Notes: a model not told the origin generated them from the letters alone. A stretch of 44,825 bases of DNA from Pseudonocardiales bacterium (GCA_030840295.1 JAVEET010000005.1:1-44825), one strand, 5' to 3'; counted from the first letter of the stretch, positions 33,828 to 44,359 are shown. Program-made: numbers and translations.

Positions 33828-34661
33828 CTAGCGCTTCTTGTTGCTCTTACGACGGCGCACGATCATGGCATCGCTCGCCTTGCGGGTACGGGTACGGCCT
33901 TCGGGCTTACCGGCCGGGTTCACCGGGTGACGCCCACCGGACGTCTTTCCCTCACCACCACCGTGCGGGTGGTCGACCGGGTTCATCGCGACACCACGGA
34001 CGGTCGGGCGCTTGCCCTTCCATCGCATCCGGCCGGCCTTGCCCCAGTTGATGTTGCTCTGTTCGGCGTTGCCGACCTCGCCGACGGTGGCGCGGCAGCG
34101 AACGTCTACGTTGCGGATCTCACCGGAGGGCATCCGCAGCTGGGCGAACGGGCCTTCTTTGGCCACAAGTTGCACACTGGCACCGGCCGACCGCGCAATC
34201 TTGGCGCCACCGCCGGGGCGGAGTTCGATCGCGTGCACGGTGGTACCGACCGGGATATTGCGCAACGGCAGAGCGTTACCGGGCTTGATGTCGGCGCCCG
34301 GTCCGTTCTCGATCCCGTCGCCCTGCTTGAGGTTGCGGGGCGCGAGGATGTAGCGCTTCTCGCCGTCGGCGTAGTGCAGCAGCGCGATGCGTGCGGTGCG
34401 GTTGGGGTCGTACTCGATGTGCGCGACCTTGGCGGGCACGCCGTCCTTGTCGTTGCGACGGAAATCGATGACCCGGAAGGCGCGCTTGTGGCCGCCGCCC
34501 TGGTGGCGCGTCGTGATACGACCTGTGTTGTTACGACCACCCTTGTTGTGCAGCGGACGCACCAGCGACTTCTCCGGAGTGGTCCGGGTGATCTCGACGA
34601 AGTCGGCAACACTCGAGCCACGGCGACCGGGAGTGGTCGGCTTGTACTTACGAATACCCAT
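33828..34661 (-). CDS. rplB: Ribosomal protein L2
   Basis: A 277-residue 50S protein, [20 protein letters not shown], with the strongly conserved [20 protein letters not shown] near residue 230, the peptidyl-transferase-proximal loop. Normal length. It lies 44 bases after rplW. Confidence 0.98.
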   Translation of the reverse strand: MGIRKYKPTTPGRRGSSVADFVEITRTTPEKSLVRPLHNKGGRNNTGRITTRHQGGGHKRAFRVIDFRRNDKDGVPAKVAHIEYDPNRTARIALLHYADGEKRYILAPRNLKQGDGIENGPGADIKPGNALPLRNIPVGTTVHAIELRPGGGAKIARSAGASVQLVAKEGPFAQLRMPSGEIRNVDVRCRATVGEVGNAEQSNINWGKAGRMRWKGKRPTVRGVAMNPVDHPHGGGEGKTSGGRHPVNPAGKPEGRTRTRKASDAMIVRRRKSNKKR

Positions 34662-34705
34662 GACTCACTCGACCCCTACACACTTGACATTGATTTCGCT
34701 GCGCT

Positions 34706-34999
34706 TCATGAAGGCCCGCCGAAGACCTCGATACGGTCTCCCTCGCGGAGGGTGACGACCGCGCGCTTGATGCTCTTGCGCTGGCCGTAGCCGAATCGGG
34801 TCCGCTTGCGCTTGCCCTGACGGTTGAGGGTGTTCACGTCGGTAACCTTGACGTTGAACACCTTCTCGACCGCGATCTTGATCTGCGTCTTGTTGGCGTC
34901 CGGGTGGACGTCGAACGTGTACTTGTTCGCGTCCAACAGGCCGTAGCTCTTCTCCGAGATGACCGGAGCGAGCAGCACATCGCGATGATCGTCAAACAT
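34706..34999 (-). CDS. rplW: Ribosomal protein L23
   Basis: A 97-residue 50S protein at the tunnel exit, docking site for trigger factor and [23 protein letters not shown] and [13 protein letters not shown] basic residues ([15 protein letters not shown]) are visible. Its start overlaps the rplD stop by one base. Confidence 0.97.
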   Translation of the reverse strand: MFDDHRDVLLAPVISEKSYGLLDANKYTFDVHPDANKTQIKIAVEKVFNVKVTDVNTLNRQGKRKRTRFGYGQRKSIKRAVVTLREGDRIEVFGGPS

Positions 35000-35712
35000 C
35001 AGCTTTCATCCTCTTCTGCCGCTACCACGTCGTCTTCGACCTCGGCCGATGTTGCGGCGCCCTTGGCGGACTTGCCGTTCACCGGGCCGGCCAGGAAGGC
35101 GTTGAGCGCAGCCTCGGTGAAGACCACGTCGTCGGAGACCAACACGTCGTAGGTGTTCAGCTGACCGGGCTCGAGCAGGTGCACAGCGAGGTGGTTACGC
35201 AGGCTCAGCCAGGTCACCTCGTCATTGCGCTCGGCAACCACCAGCACGTTGCGGTTCTCGCTGATGGTGGCGAGCGCCGTGGTGGCAGCCTTCGTCGACG
35301 GCAGCTCGCCGGCGACCAACGAGGTCACCACGTGGACTCGGCCGTGGCGGGCCCGGTCGGACAAGGCACCGCGCAAGGCTGCTGCCTTCATCTTCTTCGG
35401 GGTCCGCTGGTCGTACTTGCGCGGCTGCGGGCCGTGCACGACGCCACCACCGGCGAACTGCGGTGCACGAGTGGAGCCCTGGCGCGCGCGGCCGGTGCCC
35501 TTCTGCCGGTACGGCTTCTTGCCACCACCGCGGACTTCACCGCGGGTCTTGGTAGATGCCGTGCCCTGACGGGCGGCGGCGAGCTGGGCCACGACAACCT
35601 GGTGGATCAGCGCGATGTTCGTCGCCACATCGAAGATCTCGGGCGGCAGCTCGACGGAGGACTTCTTCGCCTTGGAGTCAGTCGGGTTGACGATGTCAAT
35701 GGTCAGCGACAT
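34999..35712 (-). CDS. rplD: Ribosomal protein L4
   Basis: About 237 residues: [20 protein letters not shown], then [40 protein letters not shown] (the tunnel loop) and [23 protein letters not shown] 35712 is chosen because the longer frame reads through rplC. The last 25 residues are an acidic, variable tail ([13 protein letters not shown]). Confidence 0.97.
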   Translation of the reverse strand: MSLTIDIVNPTDSKAKKSSVELPPEIFDVATNIALIHQVVVAQLAAARQGTASTKTRGEVRGGGKKPYRQKGTGRARQGSTRAPQFAGGGVVHGPQPRKYDQRTPKKMKAAALRGALSDRARHGRVHVVTSLVAGELPSTKAATTALATISENRNVLVVAERNDEVTWLSLRNHLAVHLLEPGQLNTYDVLVSDDVVFTEAALNAFLAGPVNGKSAKGAATSAEVEDDVVAAEEDES

Positions 35713-35717
35713 GCCTG

Positions 35718-36383
35718 TCAGGCCCCCTTCACGGCTGATTTGACAGCGGAACGGACGAGCACCAAGCCACCCTTGGGGCCGGGAACGGCGCCCTCGATGA
35801 GCAGCAGACCACGCTCGTTGTCCACCTTGACGACCCGCAGGCTCTGCGTGGTCTGCTTGTCGACACCCATCCGGCCGGCCATCCGCATGCCCTTGAACAC
35901 CCGGCCGGGAGTCGAGCATCCGCCGATCGAGCCGGGCTTACGGTGGTTGCGGTGCGAACCGTGGGACGAGGACACGCCGTGGAAGCCGTGCCGCTTCATG
36001 ACACCCGCGGTGCCCTTCCCCTTGGTCGTGCCGCTCACATCGACGGAGGCACCGTCGGCGAAGATCTCCGGGCCGAACTCCTGGCCGATCTCGAACCCTT
36101 CGGTGCTCTCGGTCCGCAGTTCGACCACGTGGCGCCGTGGCGTTACGCCGGCAGCCTCGAAGTGGCCGGCGAGCGGCTTGGTCACCTTGCGCGGATCGAT
36201 CTGACCATAGGCGAGCTGAACAGCGGAGTAGCCGTCCTTCTCCTGGGTACGGATCTGGGTCACGACACACGGCCCGGCCTGGACGACCGTGACCGGTACG
36301 ACCCGGTTGTTGGCGTCGAAGACCTGGGTCATGCCGAGCTTCGAGCCCAGGATTCCCAGTGTTTTGGGCATCTGCTTAGACAT
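35718..36383 (-). CDS. rplC: Ribosomal protein L3
   Basis: A 221-residue 50S protein. [20 protein letters not shown] at the N terminus and [20 protein letters not shown] with [15 protein letters not shown] in the loop near the peptidyl transferase centre. It lies 19 bases after rpsJ and 5 before rplD. Confidence 0.98.
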   Translation of the reverse strand: MSKQMPKTLGILGSKLGMTQVFDANNRVVPVTVVQAGPCVVTQIRTQEKDGYSAVQLAYGQIDPRKVTKPLAGHFEAAGVTPRRHVVELRTESTEGFEIGQEFGPEIFADGASVDVSGTTKGKGTAGVMKRHGFHGVSSSHGSHRNHRKPGSIGGCSTPGRVFKGMRMAGRMGVDKQTTQSLRVVKVDNERGLLLIEGAVPGPKGGLVLVRSAVKSAVKGA

Positions 36384-36402
36384 TTCAATCTCTCGCTAAC
36401 CG

Positions 36403-36708
36403 CTACTGGATGTTCACGTCGACGCTGGCCGGAAGGTCGATACGCATCAGCGCGTCCACCGTCTTCGGCGTCGGGTCGAGGATGTCGATGAGACGCTTGT
36501 GAGTGCGCATCTCGAAGTGCTCGCGGCTGTCCTTGTACTTGTGCGGCGAGCGGATGACGCAGTACACGTTCTTTTCGGTCGGCAATGGCACCGGTCCGAC
36601 AACGCGAGCGCCGGTGCGCGTAACCGTCTCAACGATCTTGCGCGCGCTGGCGTCGATGGCCTCGTGGTCATAGGCCTTGAGCCGAATGCGGATCTTCTGT
36701 CCAGCCAT
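36403..36708 (-). CDS. rpsJ: Ribosomal protein S10
   Basis: A 101-residue 30S protein (also the NusE antitermination factor): [20 protein letters not shown] and [23 protein letters not shown] 36708 gives the usual N terminus; the frame is open to 36774 without conserved residues. It is the first gene of the S10 operon, preceded by a 160-bp gap after tuf that should hold the operon promoter. Confidence 0.98.
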   Translation of the reverse strand: MAGQKIRIRLKAYDHEAIDASARKIVETVTRTGARVVGPVPLPTEKNVYCVIRSPHKYKDSREHFEMRTHKRLIDILDPTPKTVDALMRIDLPASVDVNIQ

Positions 36709-36819
36709 GGTGGCTTTCTCGTCCTCACTGTTATCGATGATGCGTACTGCCTGGGTTCGAGCTCGCGGCCCCATGATCGGCGCCGAAGCGGTTCTTGCCG
36801 CGTGCCTGGCTTGGGCTCA

Positions 36820-36849
36820 GCGGCCGGGTGTCTGTTCAGTCCCGGCCGC
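36820..36849 (-). terminator. Hairpin after tuf
   Basis: GCGGCCGGG-N12-CCCGGCCGC is a perfect 9-bp stem 20 bases beyond the tuf stop, between the str and S10 operons. No U-tract is visible, as is common for actinobacterial terminators. Confidence 0.55.
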
Positions 36850-36868
36850 CTCGCGACCTCGCCTTTTG

Positions 36869-38062
36869 CTACTTGAGGATCTTGGTGACCCGACCGGCGC
36901 CGACGGTACGGCCACCTTCACGGATCGCGAACCGCAGACCGTCTTCCATGGCGATCGGCTGGATCAGCTCGACGAGCATCTCCGTCGTGTCGCCCGGCAT
37001 GACCATCTCGGTGCCCTCGGGGAGGGTAACGACACCTGTCACGTCCGTGGTGCGGAAGTAGAACTGGGGACGGTAGTTGTTGAAGAACGGCGTGTGACGG
37101 CCGCCCTCATCCTTCGAGAGGATGTAGACGTTCGCCTCGAAGTTGGTGTGCGGCGTGGTCGTGCCCGGCTTGATGATGACCTGGCCGCGCTCGACGTCCT
37201 CACGCTTGATACCACGAAGCAGCAGTCCGACATTCTCGCCGGCCTGGCCCTCATCGAGCAGCTTGCGGAACATCTCGATACCGGTGACCGTCGTGGTCTG
37301 CTTGGTCTCGCGGATCCCGATGATGTCCACGGTCTCGTTGACCTTGAGCACACCGCGCTCGATCCGACCGGTGACGACGGTGCCACGACCGGTAATCGTG
37401 AAGACGTCCTCAACGGGCATCAGGAAGGGCTTCTCGATCTCGCGGACCGGCTGCGGGATGGACTCGTCGACCGCGTCCATCAGGGTGAGCAGCTTCGCGC
37501 TCCACTCCGGGTCGCCCTCGAGCGCCTTCAGCGCCGAGACCTGGATGATCGGGGCATCATCGCCCGGGAACTCGTACTGGTTGAGCAGCTCGCGGACCTC
37601 GAGCTCGACGAGCTCCAGGATCTCCTCGTCGTCCACCACGTCGGCCTTGTTCAGGGCGACGACGATGTACGGCACGCCGACCTGGCGAGCCAGCAGCACG
37701 TGCTCCTTGGTCTGCGGCATCGGGCCGTCGGTGGCCGATACGACCAGGATCGCACCGTCCATCTGGGCGGCACCGGTGATCATGTTCTTGATGTAGTCGG
37801 CGTGACCCGGGCAGTCCACGTGCGCGTAGTGCCGCTTCTCGGTCTGGTACTCGACATGCGCGATGGAGATCGTGATACCGCGCTGACGCTCTTCCGGCGC
37901 CTTGTCGATCTGGTCGAATGCCGAAGCCTCGTTCAGGTTCGGGTACTTGTCGTGCAGCACCTTGGTGATGGCTGCCGTCAGCGTCGTCTTGCCATGGTCG
38001 ATGTGACCGATGGTGCCGATGTTGACGTGCGGCTTCGTCCGCTCGAACTTCGCCTTCGCCAC
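36869..38062 (-). CDS. tuf: Elongation factor Tu
   Basis: A 397-residue GTPase delivering aminoacyl-t[13 protein letters not shown] (G1), DCPGHADY (G3) and [10 protein letters not shown] (G4 region) are present, with normal domain 2 and 3 sequence and a C-terminal [15 protein letters not shown]. Only one tuf is in the window. It lies 89 bases after fusA. Confidence 0.99.
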   Translation of the reverse strand: MAKAKFERTKPHVNIGTIGHIDHGKTTLTAAITKVLHDKYPNLNEASAFDQIDKAPEERQRGITISIAHVEYQTEKRHYAHVDCPGHADYIKNMITGAAQMDGAILVVSATDGPMPQTKEHVLLARQVGVPYIVVALNKADVVDDEEILELVELEVRELLNQYEFPGDDAPIIQVSALKALEGDPEWSAKLLTLMDAVDESIPQPVREIEKPFLMPVEDVFTITGRGTVVTGRIERGVLKVNETVDIIGIRETKQTTTVTGIEMFRKLLDEGQAGENVGLLLRGIKREDVERGQVIIKPGTTTPHTNFEANVYILSKDEGGRHTPFFNNYRPQFYFRTTDVTGVVTLPEGTEMVMPGDTTEMLVELIQPIAMEDGLRFAIREGGRTVGAGRVTKILK

Positions 38063-38151
38063 TGTGGATCCTCTCCCTCTTTCGGGTTCTTATGTCTGTT
38101 GTTGGTCTTCGGTTTGCCGTGCTGGCCCTGCTGGTTAGCTCCAGGTTCGGA

Positions 38152-40248
38152 TTACTCGCCCGTTGCCTTCGCGATGACTTCCTTTGCCACGTTCGCGGGA
38201 ACTTCGGCGTAGGAATCGAACTGCATGGAGTAGCTCGCCCGGCCCTGCGTCTTGGACCGCAGATCACCGACGTATCCGAACATCTCCGACAAGGGAACCA
38301 GCGCCTTCACGACCCGGGCTCCGGAACGCTCCTCCATGGCCTGGATCTGGCCACGGCGGGAATTGAGGTCCCCGATCACGTCACCCATGTTCTCCTCCGG
38401 GGTGGTGACCTCGACCGCCATCATCGGCTCAAGCAACACGGGGCTGGCCTTGCGGAGCGCCGCCTTCATGACCATCGAACCGGCGATCTTGAATGCCATT
38501 TCAGAGGAGTCAACCTCGTGGTAGCCACCGTCCAGCAGGCTGAACTTGACGCCCACCATCGGGAAGCCGGCCAGGATGCCGTACTGCAGGGCCTCCTGGG
38601 CGCCCGCGTCCACCGAGGGGATGAACTCCTTGGGGATGCGACCGCCGGTGACCTTGTTCGCGAACTCGTAGGTCGGTCCGTCCGCGGTCAGCGCCAGCGG
38701 CTCGACCGACACCTGGACCTTCGCGAACTGCCCGGATCCACCGGTCTGCTTCTTGTACGTCAGGTCCTCCCGCTCGACGACCTTGCGGATCGTCTCGCGA
38801 TAGGCAACCTGGGGCTTGCCGACGTTGGCCTCAACCTTGAACTCACGGCGCATCCGGTCGACGAGGATCTCCAGGTGGAGTTCCCCCATACCACCGATGA
38901 CGGTCTGGCCGGTGTCTTCGTCGTTGTGAACCTTGAACGTCGGGTCCTCTTCGGCCAGTTTCTGGATCGCCACGCCGAGCTTTTCCTGGTCGGACTTCGT
39001 CTTCGGCTCGATCGCCACCTCGATCACCGGAGCCGGGAAGGTCATCGACTCGAGAATGATCGGCTTGGCCGAATCGGACAGGGTGTCACCGGTGGTGGTC
39101 TGCTTCAGGCCGGCCACGGCGATGATGTCACCAGCGCCGGCGCGAGGCATCTCCTCACGCTTGTTGGCGTGCATCTGGTAGATCTTGCCGATTCGTTCCT
39201 TGCGGTCCTTGGTGGAGTTCAGAACCTGGGAACCGTTCTCCAGCACGCCCGAGTAGATCCGCACGTACGTCAGCTTGCCGAGGTGCTGATCGGTCGCGAT
39301 CTTGAACGCAAGCGCGGCCAGCGGCTCCGACTCGTCGGTCTGGCGGGTGGCTTCGGTCTCGCCGTCCATCAGGGTGCCCGTGACATGGTCGACGTCCAAC
39401 GGCGACGGGAGGAAGTCCACCACCGCGTCGAGCATCGGCTGGACGCCCTTGTTCTTGAACGCCGAGCCGGTCAGCACCGGGTTCAGCTTGTCGGCGAGCG
39501 TCGCGCGACGGATCGCCGCCTTCAGCTTCGCGATGGACATGTCTTCGCCCTCGAGGTAGCCCTCGGCGATCTCGTCGTCCACGTCGGACAGCGTCTCGAG
39601 CAAAGTCTCACGCCACTGGGTGGCCTGCTCGAGCAGATCGGCCGGGATCTCCTCGATCGTGTAGTCCTCGCCCTTTTCGGTCTCGCCACGCCACACCAGG
39701 GCGCGCATACCGAGCAGGTCGACGACACCGATGAAGTCAGCCTCGGCGCCGATCGGAATCTGCAGCACGAGCGGGGTCGCGTTGAGGCGGTCTTTCATCA
39801 TCTGCACGCAACGGAAGAAATCCGCGCCGGTCCGGTCCAGCTTGTTGACGAAGCACATCCGCGGGACGTTGTACTTGTCGGCCTGACGCCACACCGTCTC
39901 GGTCTGCGGCTCAACACCGGCAACGCCGTCGTAGACCGCGACAGCACCGTCGAGGACCCGCAGCGAACGCTCGACCTCAACCGTGAAGTCGACGTGTCCG
40001 GGCGTGTCGATGATGTTGATCGCGTGGCCCTTCCACTCGCATTTGGTGGCGGCCGACGTGATGGTGATACCGCGTTCCTGCTCCTGCTCCATCCAGTCCA
40101 TGGTGGCAGCGCCGTCGTGGACTTCACCGATCTTGTACGAGATACCGGTGTAGAAGAGGATGCGCTCGGTCGTCGTGGTTTTACCCGCGTCGATATGAGC
40201 CATGATCCCGATGTTTCGGGTCTTGGCGAGCTCGGCTTTGGATGCCAT
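38152..40248 (-). CDS. fusA: Elongation factor G
   Basis: A 698-residue translocase GTPase: [19 protein letters not shown] (G1), DTPGHVDFT (G3), [10 protein letters not shown] (G4), five-domain length, and C-terminal [23 protein letters not shown] 40248 with AGAAGGA upstream is chosen over an earlier in-frame start at 40299. A very long open frame on the opposite strand is a GC-composition shadow. Confidence 0.99.
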   Translation of the reverse strand: MASKAELAKTRNIGIMAHIDAGKTTTTERILFYTGISYKIGEVHDGAATMDWMEQEQERGITITSAATKCEWKGHAINIIDTPGHVDFTVEVERSLRVLDGAVAVYDGVAGVEPQTETVWRQADKYNVPRMCFVNKLDRTGADFFRCVQMMKDRLNATPLVLQIPIGAEADFIGVVDLLGMRALVWRGETEKGEDYTIEEIPADLLEQATQWRETLLETLSDVDDEIAEGYLEGEDMSIAKLKAAIRRATLADKLNPVLTGSAFKNKGVQPMLDAVVDFLPSPLDVDHVTGTLMDGETEATRQTDESEPLAALAFKIATDQHLGKLTYVRIYSGVLENGSQVLNSTKDRKERIGKIYQMHANKREEMPRAGAGDIIAVAGLKQTTTGDTLSDSAKPIILESMTFPAPVIEVAIEPKTKSDQEKLGVAIQKLAEEDPTFKVHNDEDTGQTVIGGMGELHLEILVDRMRREFKVEANVGKPQVAYRETIRKVVEREDLTYKKQTGGSGQFAKVQVSVEPLALTADGPTYEFANKVTGGRIPKEFIPSVDAGAQEALQYGILAGFPMVGVKFSLLDGGYHEVDSSEMAFKIAGSMVMKAALRKASPVLLEPMMAVEVTTPEENMGDVIGDLNSRRGQIQAMEERSGARVVKALVPLSEMFGYVGDLRSKTQGRASYSMQFDSYAEVPANVAKEVIAKATGE

Positions 40249-40292
40249 CGTTCCTTCTCTATATCGTGTCTGGACGCTGGAGCTGCGGTCTG

Positions 40293-40317
40293 CCGCCACC
40301 CCGGCCGGGGCCGGCGG
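40293..40317 (-). terminator. GC-rich hairpin between rpsG and fusA
   Basis: CCGCC-A-CCCC-GGCC-GGGG-CC-GGCGG can fold into a strong stem with a small internal loop, six bases from the rpsG stop. It may attenuate or stabilise the transcript; it lacks a U-tract. Confidence 0.4.
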
Positions 40318-40322
40318 ATCCG

Positions 40323-40793
40323 CTACCAGCGGTAGTGCGCGAAGGCCTTGTTGGACTCGGCCATCTTGTGGGTGTCTTCTCGGCGCTTGACGCTTGCGCC
40401 GAGACCGTTGCTGGCGTCCAGCAACTCGTTCATCAATCGCTCGGTCATGGTCTTCTCACGACGCGAGCGCGAATAGCCGACCAGCCAGCGCAGCGCCAGG
40501 GTGGTTGCCCGGCCGGCCTTGACCTCGACCGGAACCTGGTAGGTGGCGCCACCGACGCGGCGACTCTTGACCTCGAGGGCGGGACGGATATTGTCCAGCG
40601 CCCGCTTGAGGGTGACGACCGGGTCGGTGCCGTTCTTCTCCCGTGCTCCCTCGAGGGCGCCATAAACGATGCTCTCGGCGGTGGAGCGCTTGCCGTCCAG
40701 CAGGATCTTGTTCACCAGCTGGGTGACCAGGGGCGACTGATAGACCGGGTCGATGACCAGCGGCCGGCGCGGAGCCGGGCCCTTGCGTGGCAT
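40323..40793 (-). CDS. rpsG: Ribosomal protein S7
   Basis: A 156-residue 30S protein, [20 protein letters not shown], with [20 protein letters not shown] and the C-terminal [20 protein letters not shown]. Normal length. Its start overlaps the rpsL stop by one base. Confidence 0.98.
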   Translation of the reverse strand: MPRKGPAPRRPLVIDPVYQSPLVTQLVNKILLDGKRSTAESIVYGALEGAREKNGTDPVVTLKRALDNIRPALEVKSRRVGGATYQVPVEVKAGRATTLALRWLVGYSRSRREKTMTERLMNELLDASNGLGASVKRREDTHKMAESNKAFAHYRW

Positions 40794-41167
40794 TAGCTCT
40801 TCTCCTTCTTCGCGCCGTAGCGGCTACGAGCCTGCTTGCGGTTGCGAACGCCCTGGGTGTCCAGCGAACCGCGGATGATCTTGTAACGAACACCTGGGAG
40901 GTCCTTCACCCGACCGCCGCGTACGAGCACGATGGAGTGCTCTTGGAGGTTGTGGCCCACGCCGGGGATGTATGCGGTGACCTCGATGCCACTGGTCAGC
41001 CGTACCCGGGCGACCTTGCGCAGCGCGGAGTTGGGCTTCTTGGGCGTGGTGGTATAGACGCGGGTGCAGACACCACGGCGCTGCGGTGAACCCTTCAGCG
41101 CCGGGGTCTTGGTCTTCCCGATCTTGTCCTGCCGGCCCTTACGGACCAGTTGCTGGATCGTAGGCAT
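40793..41167 (-). CDS. rpsL: Ribosomal protein S12
   Basis: A 124-residue 30S decoding-centre protein, [20 protein letters not shown]. Lys43 ([12 protein letters not shown]) and Lys88 ([11 protein letters not shown]) are wild type, so the common streptomycin-resistance changes are absent. ATG 41167 is the family start; a longer frame to 41383 runs through the leader. First gene of the str operon. Confidence 0.99.
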   Translation of the reverse strand: MPTIQQLVRKGRQDKIGKTKTPALKGSPQRRGVCTRVYTTTPKKPNSALRKVARVRLTSGIEVTAYIPGVGHNLQEHSIVLVRGGRVKDLPGVRYKIIRGSLDTQGVRNRKQARSRYGAKKEKS

Positions 41168-41545
41168 GCGGCCTGCAATCTCCTCGCTCGTCTGCGGTAC
41201 GTCTGCGGTAGCTGCACCCGGCGGCACCGGCGATTTCTCGACGGCGATCCGGAACCAGCCCCGGCAACGTGTCTGCTCTGCTGTTGTCACCTTCCGGTCC
41301 ACGGGGTCGGGCGTGTCGCGCCCCATCCCATGGTTATCCGCACGAAAATGATCGCTGGATACCGGACGGTCCGGACCCGTCAAAAGCCTGCACGACCGAC
41401 TTGCGGCCAGCAGTCATCCCTGACGAGCACGGGTGGGCACCCGGAGGCTCCGGGCACAAGGTCAAACAATACCGGGGCGGGCCCTGGGATCAAAATCGGG
41501 TCGGGATCGAGCCCGGCACCGGGAGTCCTCGCGGATTCCTGGACC
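41168..41545. other. rpsL leader and upstream non-coding region
   Basis: 378 bases without a convincing gene. It contains the putative str promoter and, at 41440-41454, the palindrome CCCGGAG-G-CTCCGGG, which could be a terminator for the kinase gene or an operator. Open frames here are extensions of rpsL or antisense shadows. Confidence 0.6.
41356..41383 (-). promoter_or_regulatory. Putative str operon promoter
   Basis: On the - strand TTGACG (41383-41378), a 16-nt spacer and TATCCA (41361-41356) resemble a housekeeping promoter, giving a leader of about 180 nt before rpsL. Assignment rests only on hexamer similarity and position. Confidence 0.4.
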
Positions 41546-42478
41546 TCAGCGGACCGCCGCGATGAGGTCCTGGCGCCGCTCGGTCAGCCATCGATGGCCC
41601 CGCTCAGCCCGTCCGGCGACGCTGTTCCAATAGTGCTGGAAGCCCAGGTGCCCGCGCATCACGTTGTCCACAACGATCCGGAACGTCCATTCCTGATTGT
41701 CCAGCAATGCCTCGGCCACCTCCACCCGGGCGTGACCGGCCAAGCCGTATGCATCCAGCAATAGGGCGAACCGCTCGAAGCGCCGGTCAACCACCGAATT
41801 CGGGACGTCCTCGTCGGAGAGCAGCGGACACCAGCAACGGGCCGCCGCCGCGAGGTCCCAGATGGGTGAGCCGGGACCCGCCAGGTCGAAGTCGACCAGA
41901 CCGATCGCTCGACCGTCCGAAAAGATGATGTTGCCCGGGTGGATGTCGTTGTGGCTGATCGTCGGCCAGCGGTAAGGCGCGGGCACCCGTTCGTCCGGCC
42001 AGTGGTGGCCCGTCGGATCGAACGAGGCCACTGCGTCGTGGAACCTACGCAGCAACAACGCGACGCTGACCAGCGCGGCATCGCCCAGGGCCCAGGACGG
42101 CAGCGGGGTCTGGGCCGCCTGCCCCGGGATCCAGGACAACACCTCGGAATCGCCGTCTGTGGCCAGCAATCGCGGGGCACTGGAGAACCCCACCGCATCG
42201 AGATGTTTCAGGAGCGCATGGGTAGCGGCCGGGAAGGGTGCCTGCGGGCGGTGCACTGTCTGGCCAATGCGGAACACCCGTCCTCGGTTGGCTACCCCGC
42301 CCGCCAGTCGCTCCGTGTTGGGCGCGGGTGAATCAGCAGCCGAATGGGCCGGCTGCGGCGACTGGCCGGCCTCCGGCGCCGCAACTGCCCTGACCCCAGC
42401 CGCCACCGCGCCGGGCCGCTCCCGGCCGGGGTCCAGCCGGAACCGCCCAGGCCAAGCTGGAGTGGGTGGTGAAGCCAT
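41546..42478 (-). CDS. Aminoglycoside phosphotransferase (APH)-family kinase
   Basis: About 310 residues. The catalytic loop HNDIHPGNIIF and the metal-binding DFDLAGPGSPIWDLA mark an APH/choline-kinase fold. The N lobe is short (TERLAGGVANRGRVFRIGQT) and preceded by about 50 Pro/Ala-rich residues. The substrate is unknown; such proteins are often annotated as resistance genes, but most act on small molecules other than drugs. ATG 42478 is supported by GGAGG at 42487-42491; the ATG at 42493 contains that site. It separates rpsL from rpoC. Confidence 0.85.
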   Translation of the reverse strand: MASPPTPAWPGRFRLDPGRERPGAVAAGVRAVAAPEAGQSPQPAHSAADSPAPNTERLAGGVANRGRVFRIGQTVHRPQAPFPAATHALLKHLDAVGFSSAPRLLATDGDSEVLSWIPGQAAQTPLPSWALGDAALVSVALLLRRFHDAVASFDPTGHHWPDERVPAPYRWPTISHNDIHPGNIIFSDGRAIGLVDFDLAGPGSPIWDLAAAARCWCPLLSDEDVPNSVVDRRFERFALLLDAYGLAGHARVEVAEALLDNQEWTFRIVVDNVMRGHLGFQHYWNSVAGRAERGHRWLTERRQDLIAAVR

Positions 42479-42811
42479 GCACCGGACCTCCATTCAGTGC
42501 GGACCAGTCGGTGGGGGCGTGTGCGGTTCGGTTAGTTCGCGGTTCGGTTTAGTTCGCGGTTCGGTCAGCGACGGCCGGAACGGTGCGCAGGGCATCGTTC
42601 AGGTGCGCCAGAGTACCGATCATTCTTCCGCCTGGCGGAGTTCCGCAACTGTTTCCGGGTGGATCCCACCGCCGTGGCATCTGCTGCCCTCGAACCGCTC
42701 GTTTGAGCGGGTGAGCCTGCATTTTGTATGAATCCTCTACTCTGACTATTCCGGCTGGGAATGCAGCCGAGGTACTGCAAGGGCCATTCCACGTGCCGGG
42801 GAGCATCCATC
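42479..42811. other. Divergent promoter region of kinase and alcohol dehydrogenase
   Basis: About 330 bases. It holds a short direct repeat (42525-42557), an inverted repeat CCGCTC-GTTT-GAGCGG (42695-42710), and a possible + strand promoter, TTGAGC (42703-42708) with TATGAA (42727-42732). The inverted repeat overlaps the -35, as an operator would. No gene is seen. Confidence 0.45.
42525..42557. repeat. 16/17-bp direct repeat
   Basis: GGTTCGGTTAGTTCGC is followed at once by GGTTCGGTTTAGTTCGC and a partial third copy (GGTTCGGTCAG). It lies 47 bases upstream of the kinase start. Confidence 0.85.
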
Positions 42812-43801
42812 GTGAGAGCAGCTGTCATTACCGGCGTCGGGCAGTCAGAGATCACCGAGGTCGACGACCCCCGACCCGGACCGCGCGAAGTGGTCGTCGA
42901 TGTGGCCGCCTGCGGGATCTGCGGTACCGATCTGCACATCCTGCAGGGTGAGTTCGCGCCGACCTTGCCCATCATCCCGGGGCACGAGTTCGCCGGCGAG
43001 ATAGTGGAGCTGGGCAGTGACGTCAGCGGGCTGCGGATCGGTGACCGGGTGGCGGTCGATCCCTCCCTGTACTGCTACGAGTGTTATTACTGCCGGCGGG
43101 GCAGGAACAACCTCTGCGAGCGGTGGAACGCGATAGGCGTATCCGAGCCCGGTGGTGCGGCGGAGTACGCCAAAGCGCCCGCCTCCAACTGCATCAAGCT
43201 CCCCGATCACGTCCGAACCTCCGACGCCGCCCTGATCGAACCGTTGTCGTGCGCCGTGCGGGGATATGACGTCCTGAAATCGCAACTGGCGAACAACGTG
43301 CTGATCTACGGCTCCGGGACGATGGGTTTGATGATGCTCGAACTCGCCAAGCGGGTGGGGGCCGCATCCGTCGACGTGGTGGACCTCAATCCGGAACGGC
43401 TCGAGACCGCAAGGAGGCTCGGAGTCACGGCCGCGGCCCTGTCGGCCGACGACCTGGACCGGCCGCGATTGTGGGATCTGGTCATCGATGCGACCGGCAA
43501 CGCCAAGGCCATCCAGGACGGCCTGAGCCGGGTCGGAAAGGGTGGCACCTTTCTGCAGTTCGGCGTGTCCGACTACGCCACTCGGGCCACCATCGAGCCC
43601 TACAAGATCTACAACCAGGAAATCACGATCACCGGATCGATGGCGGTGCTGCATTCGTATGAGCGTGCGGCGGCCTTGTTCGCCAACGGTGTTATCGATC
43701 CTGACGTATTCATCTCCGACCGGCTTCCGTTGGAGGACTATTCGCTCGCCCTGCAGCGGTTCACCCAGGGCCTCGGACGCAAGATCCAGGTACTGCCCTG
43801 A
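42812..43801 (+). CDS. Zinc-dependent medium-chain alcohol/polyol dehydrogenase
   Basis: About 329 residues. Catalytic zinc ligands Cys37, His58 and Glu59 (CGICGTDLH, PGHEFAGE); structural zinc Cys88, 91, 94 and 102 (CYECYYCRRGRNNLC); NAD(P)-binding GSGTMG (167-172) and Asp at the end of the second strand (VVDLNPER), favouring NAD. It resembles the sorbitol/threonine dehydrogenase branch; the substrate is unknown. GTG 42812 fits the family start MRAAVIT and has GGGGAG upstream; a start at 42761 adds unrelated residues. Confidence 0.92.
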   Translation: MRAAVITGVGQSEITEVDDPRPGPREVVVDVAACGICGTDLHILQGEFAPTLPIIPGHEFAGEIVELGSDVSGLRIGDRVAVDPSLYCYECYYCRRGRNNLCERWNAIGVSEPGGAAEYAKAPASNCIKLPDHVRTSDAALIEPLSCAVRGYDVLKSQLANNVLIYGSGTMGLMMLELAKRVGAASVDVVDLNPERLETARRLGVTAAALSADDLDRPRLWDLVIDATGNAKAIQDGLSRVGKGGTFLQFGVSDYATRATIEPYKIYNQEITITGSMAVLHSYERAAALFANGVIDPDVFISDRLPLEDYSLALQRFTQGLGRKIQVLP

Positions 43802-44090
43802 CTCGGGCCGCCGGGGTACGGACCACCGAGGACTGCCCGCGGTCAGGTGCAAGGGTTTACATCGCGGAATGATGACGATCCCTGGCGATTTGAGAATCCG
43901 GGGGTGCGTTTCGACACACCGGCGTGCTACCGTTTTCTTGGTTGTAGTTGCAGTTTTCCACGATCGTTTTTCGAACGCCCGCGGTCACCAGCAGCGGGCG
44001 TTTTGCTTTACCGAAACCGGGAACGCGAAAGGCCGCAACCCGGGGTCCGCACAGTGCGGTTCCCGAACCGCATTGAGCTAGGAGAAGTAC
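43802..44090 (+). promoter_or_regulatory. cspA promoter and long structured leader
   Basis: A possible extended -10, TGCTACCGT (43925-43933), would start a leader of about 150 nt. The leader contains a perfect 9-bp hairpin AACGCCCGC/GCGGGCGTT (43974-44002) followed by TTGCTTT, and a second perfect 8-bp hairpin TGCGGTTC-CC-GAACCGCA (44055-44072) just before the AGGAG at 44080-44084. Cold-shock genes often have long temperature-responsive leaders; this one looks built the same way. Confidence 0.5.
43974..44002 (+). terminator. Terminator-like hairpin in the cspA leader
   Basis: A perfect 9-bp stem with an 11-base loop, followed by TTGCTTT. It could end the dehydrogenase transcript or attenuate cspA. 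Confidence 0.55.
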
Positions 44091-44294
44091 ATGGCACAGG
44101 GAACCGTGAAGTGGTTCAACGCTGAAAAGGGCTTCGGCTTCATCGCGCCGGACGGCGACGGCCCGGACGTGTTCGTCCACTACTCGGCCATCGCCAGCCA
44201 GGGCTACCGCAGCCTGGATGAGAACCAGCGCGTGGAGTTCGAGACCACCCAAGGCCAGAAGGGCCCGCAGGCAGAGAACGTTCGCCCGCTCTAA
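44091..44294 (+). CDS. cspA: Cold-shock protein CspA family
   Basis: A 67-residue single OB-fold protein: [20 protein letters not shown] with both RNA-binding motifs, KGFGFI (RNP1) and VFVHYSAI (RNP2). It binds single-stranded RNA and melts structures in the cold. AGGAG at 44080-44084 is ideally spaced. A strong terminator follows. The paralogue number in the genome is unknown. Confidence 0.97.
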   Translation: MAQGTVKWFNAEKGFGFIAPDGDGPDVFVHYSAIASQGYRSLDENQRVEFETTQGQKGPQAENVRPL

Positions 44295-44324
44295 TCCTTC
44301 CGCGCATCGAGCGTGAGCTAAACC

Positions 44325-44359
44325 AGCAAGGGCCGTACCCGGCGGGTGCGGCCCTTGCT
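44325..44359 (+). terminator. cspA terminator
   Basis: AGCAAGGGCCG pairs perfectly with CGGCCCTTGCT, and the inner ACCC/GGGT extends it to about 16 bp with a GGC loop. It begins 31 bases after the cspA stop. No U-tract. Confidence 0.75.

Noticed and set aside
36677..38212. 511-codon open frame antisense to tuf
   Set aside because: It mirrors EF-Tu codons and shows no recognisable family.
38092..40335. 747-codon open frame antisense to fusA
   Set aside because: fusA on the other strand is unmistakable EF-G; the antisense frame is a GC-composition artefact with no domain features.
41546..42478. Aminoglycoside-resistance gene
   Set aside because: Only the general APH kinase fold is visible; nothing shows drug specificity, so resistance is not claimed.
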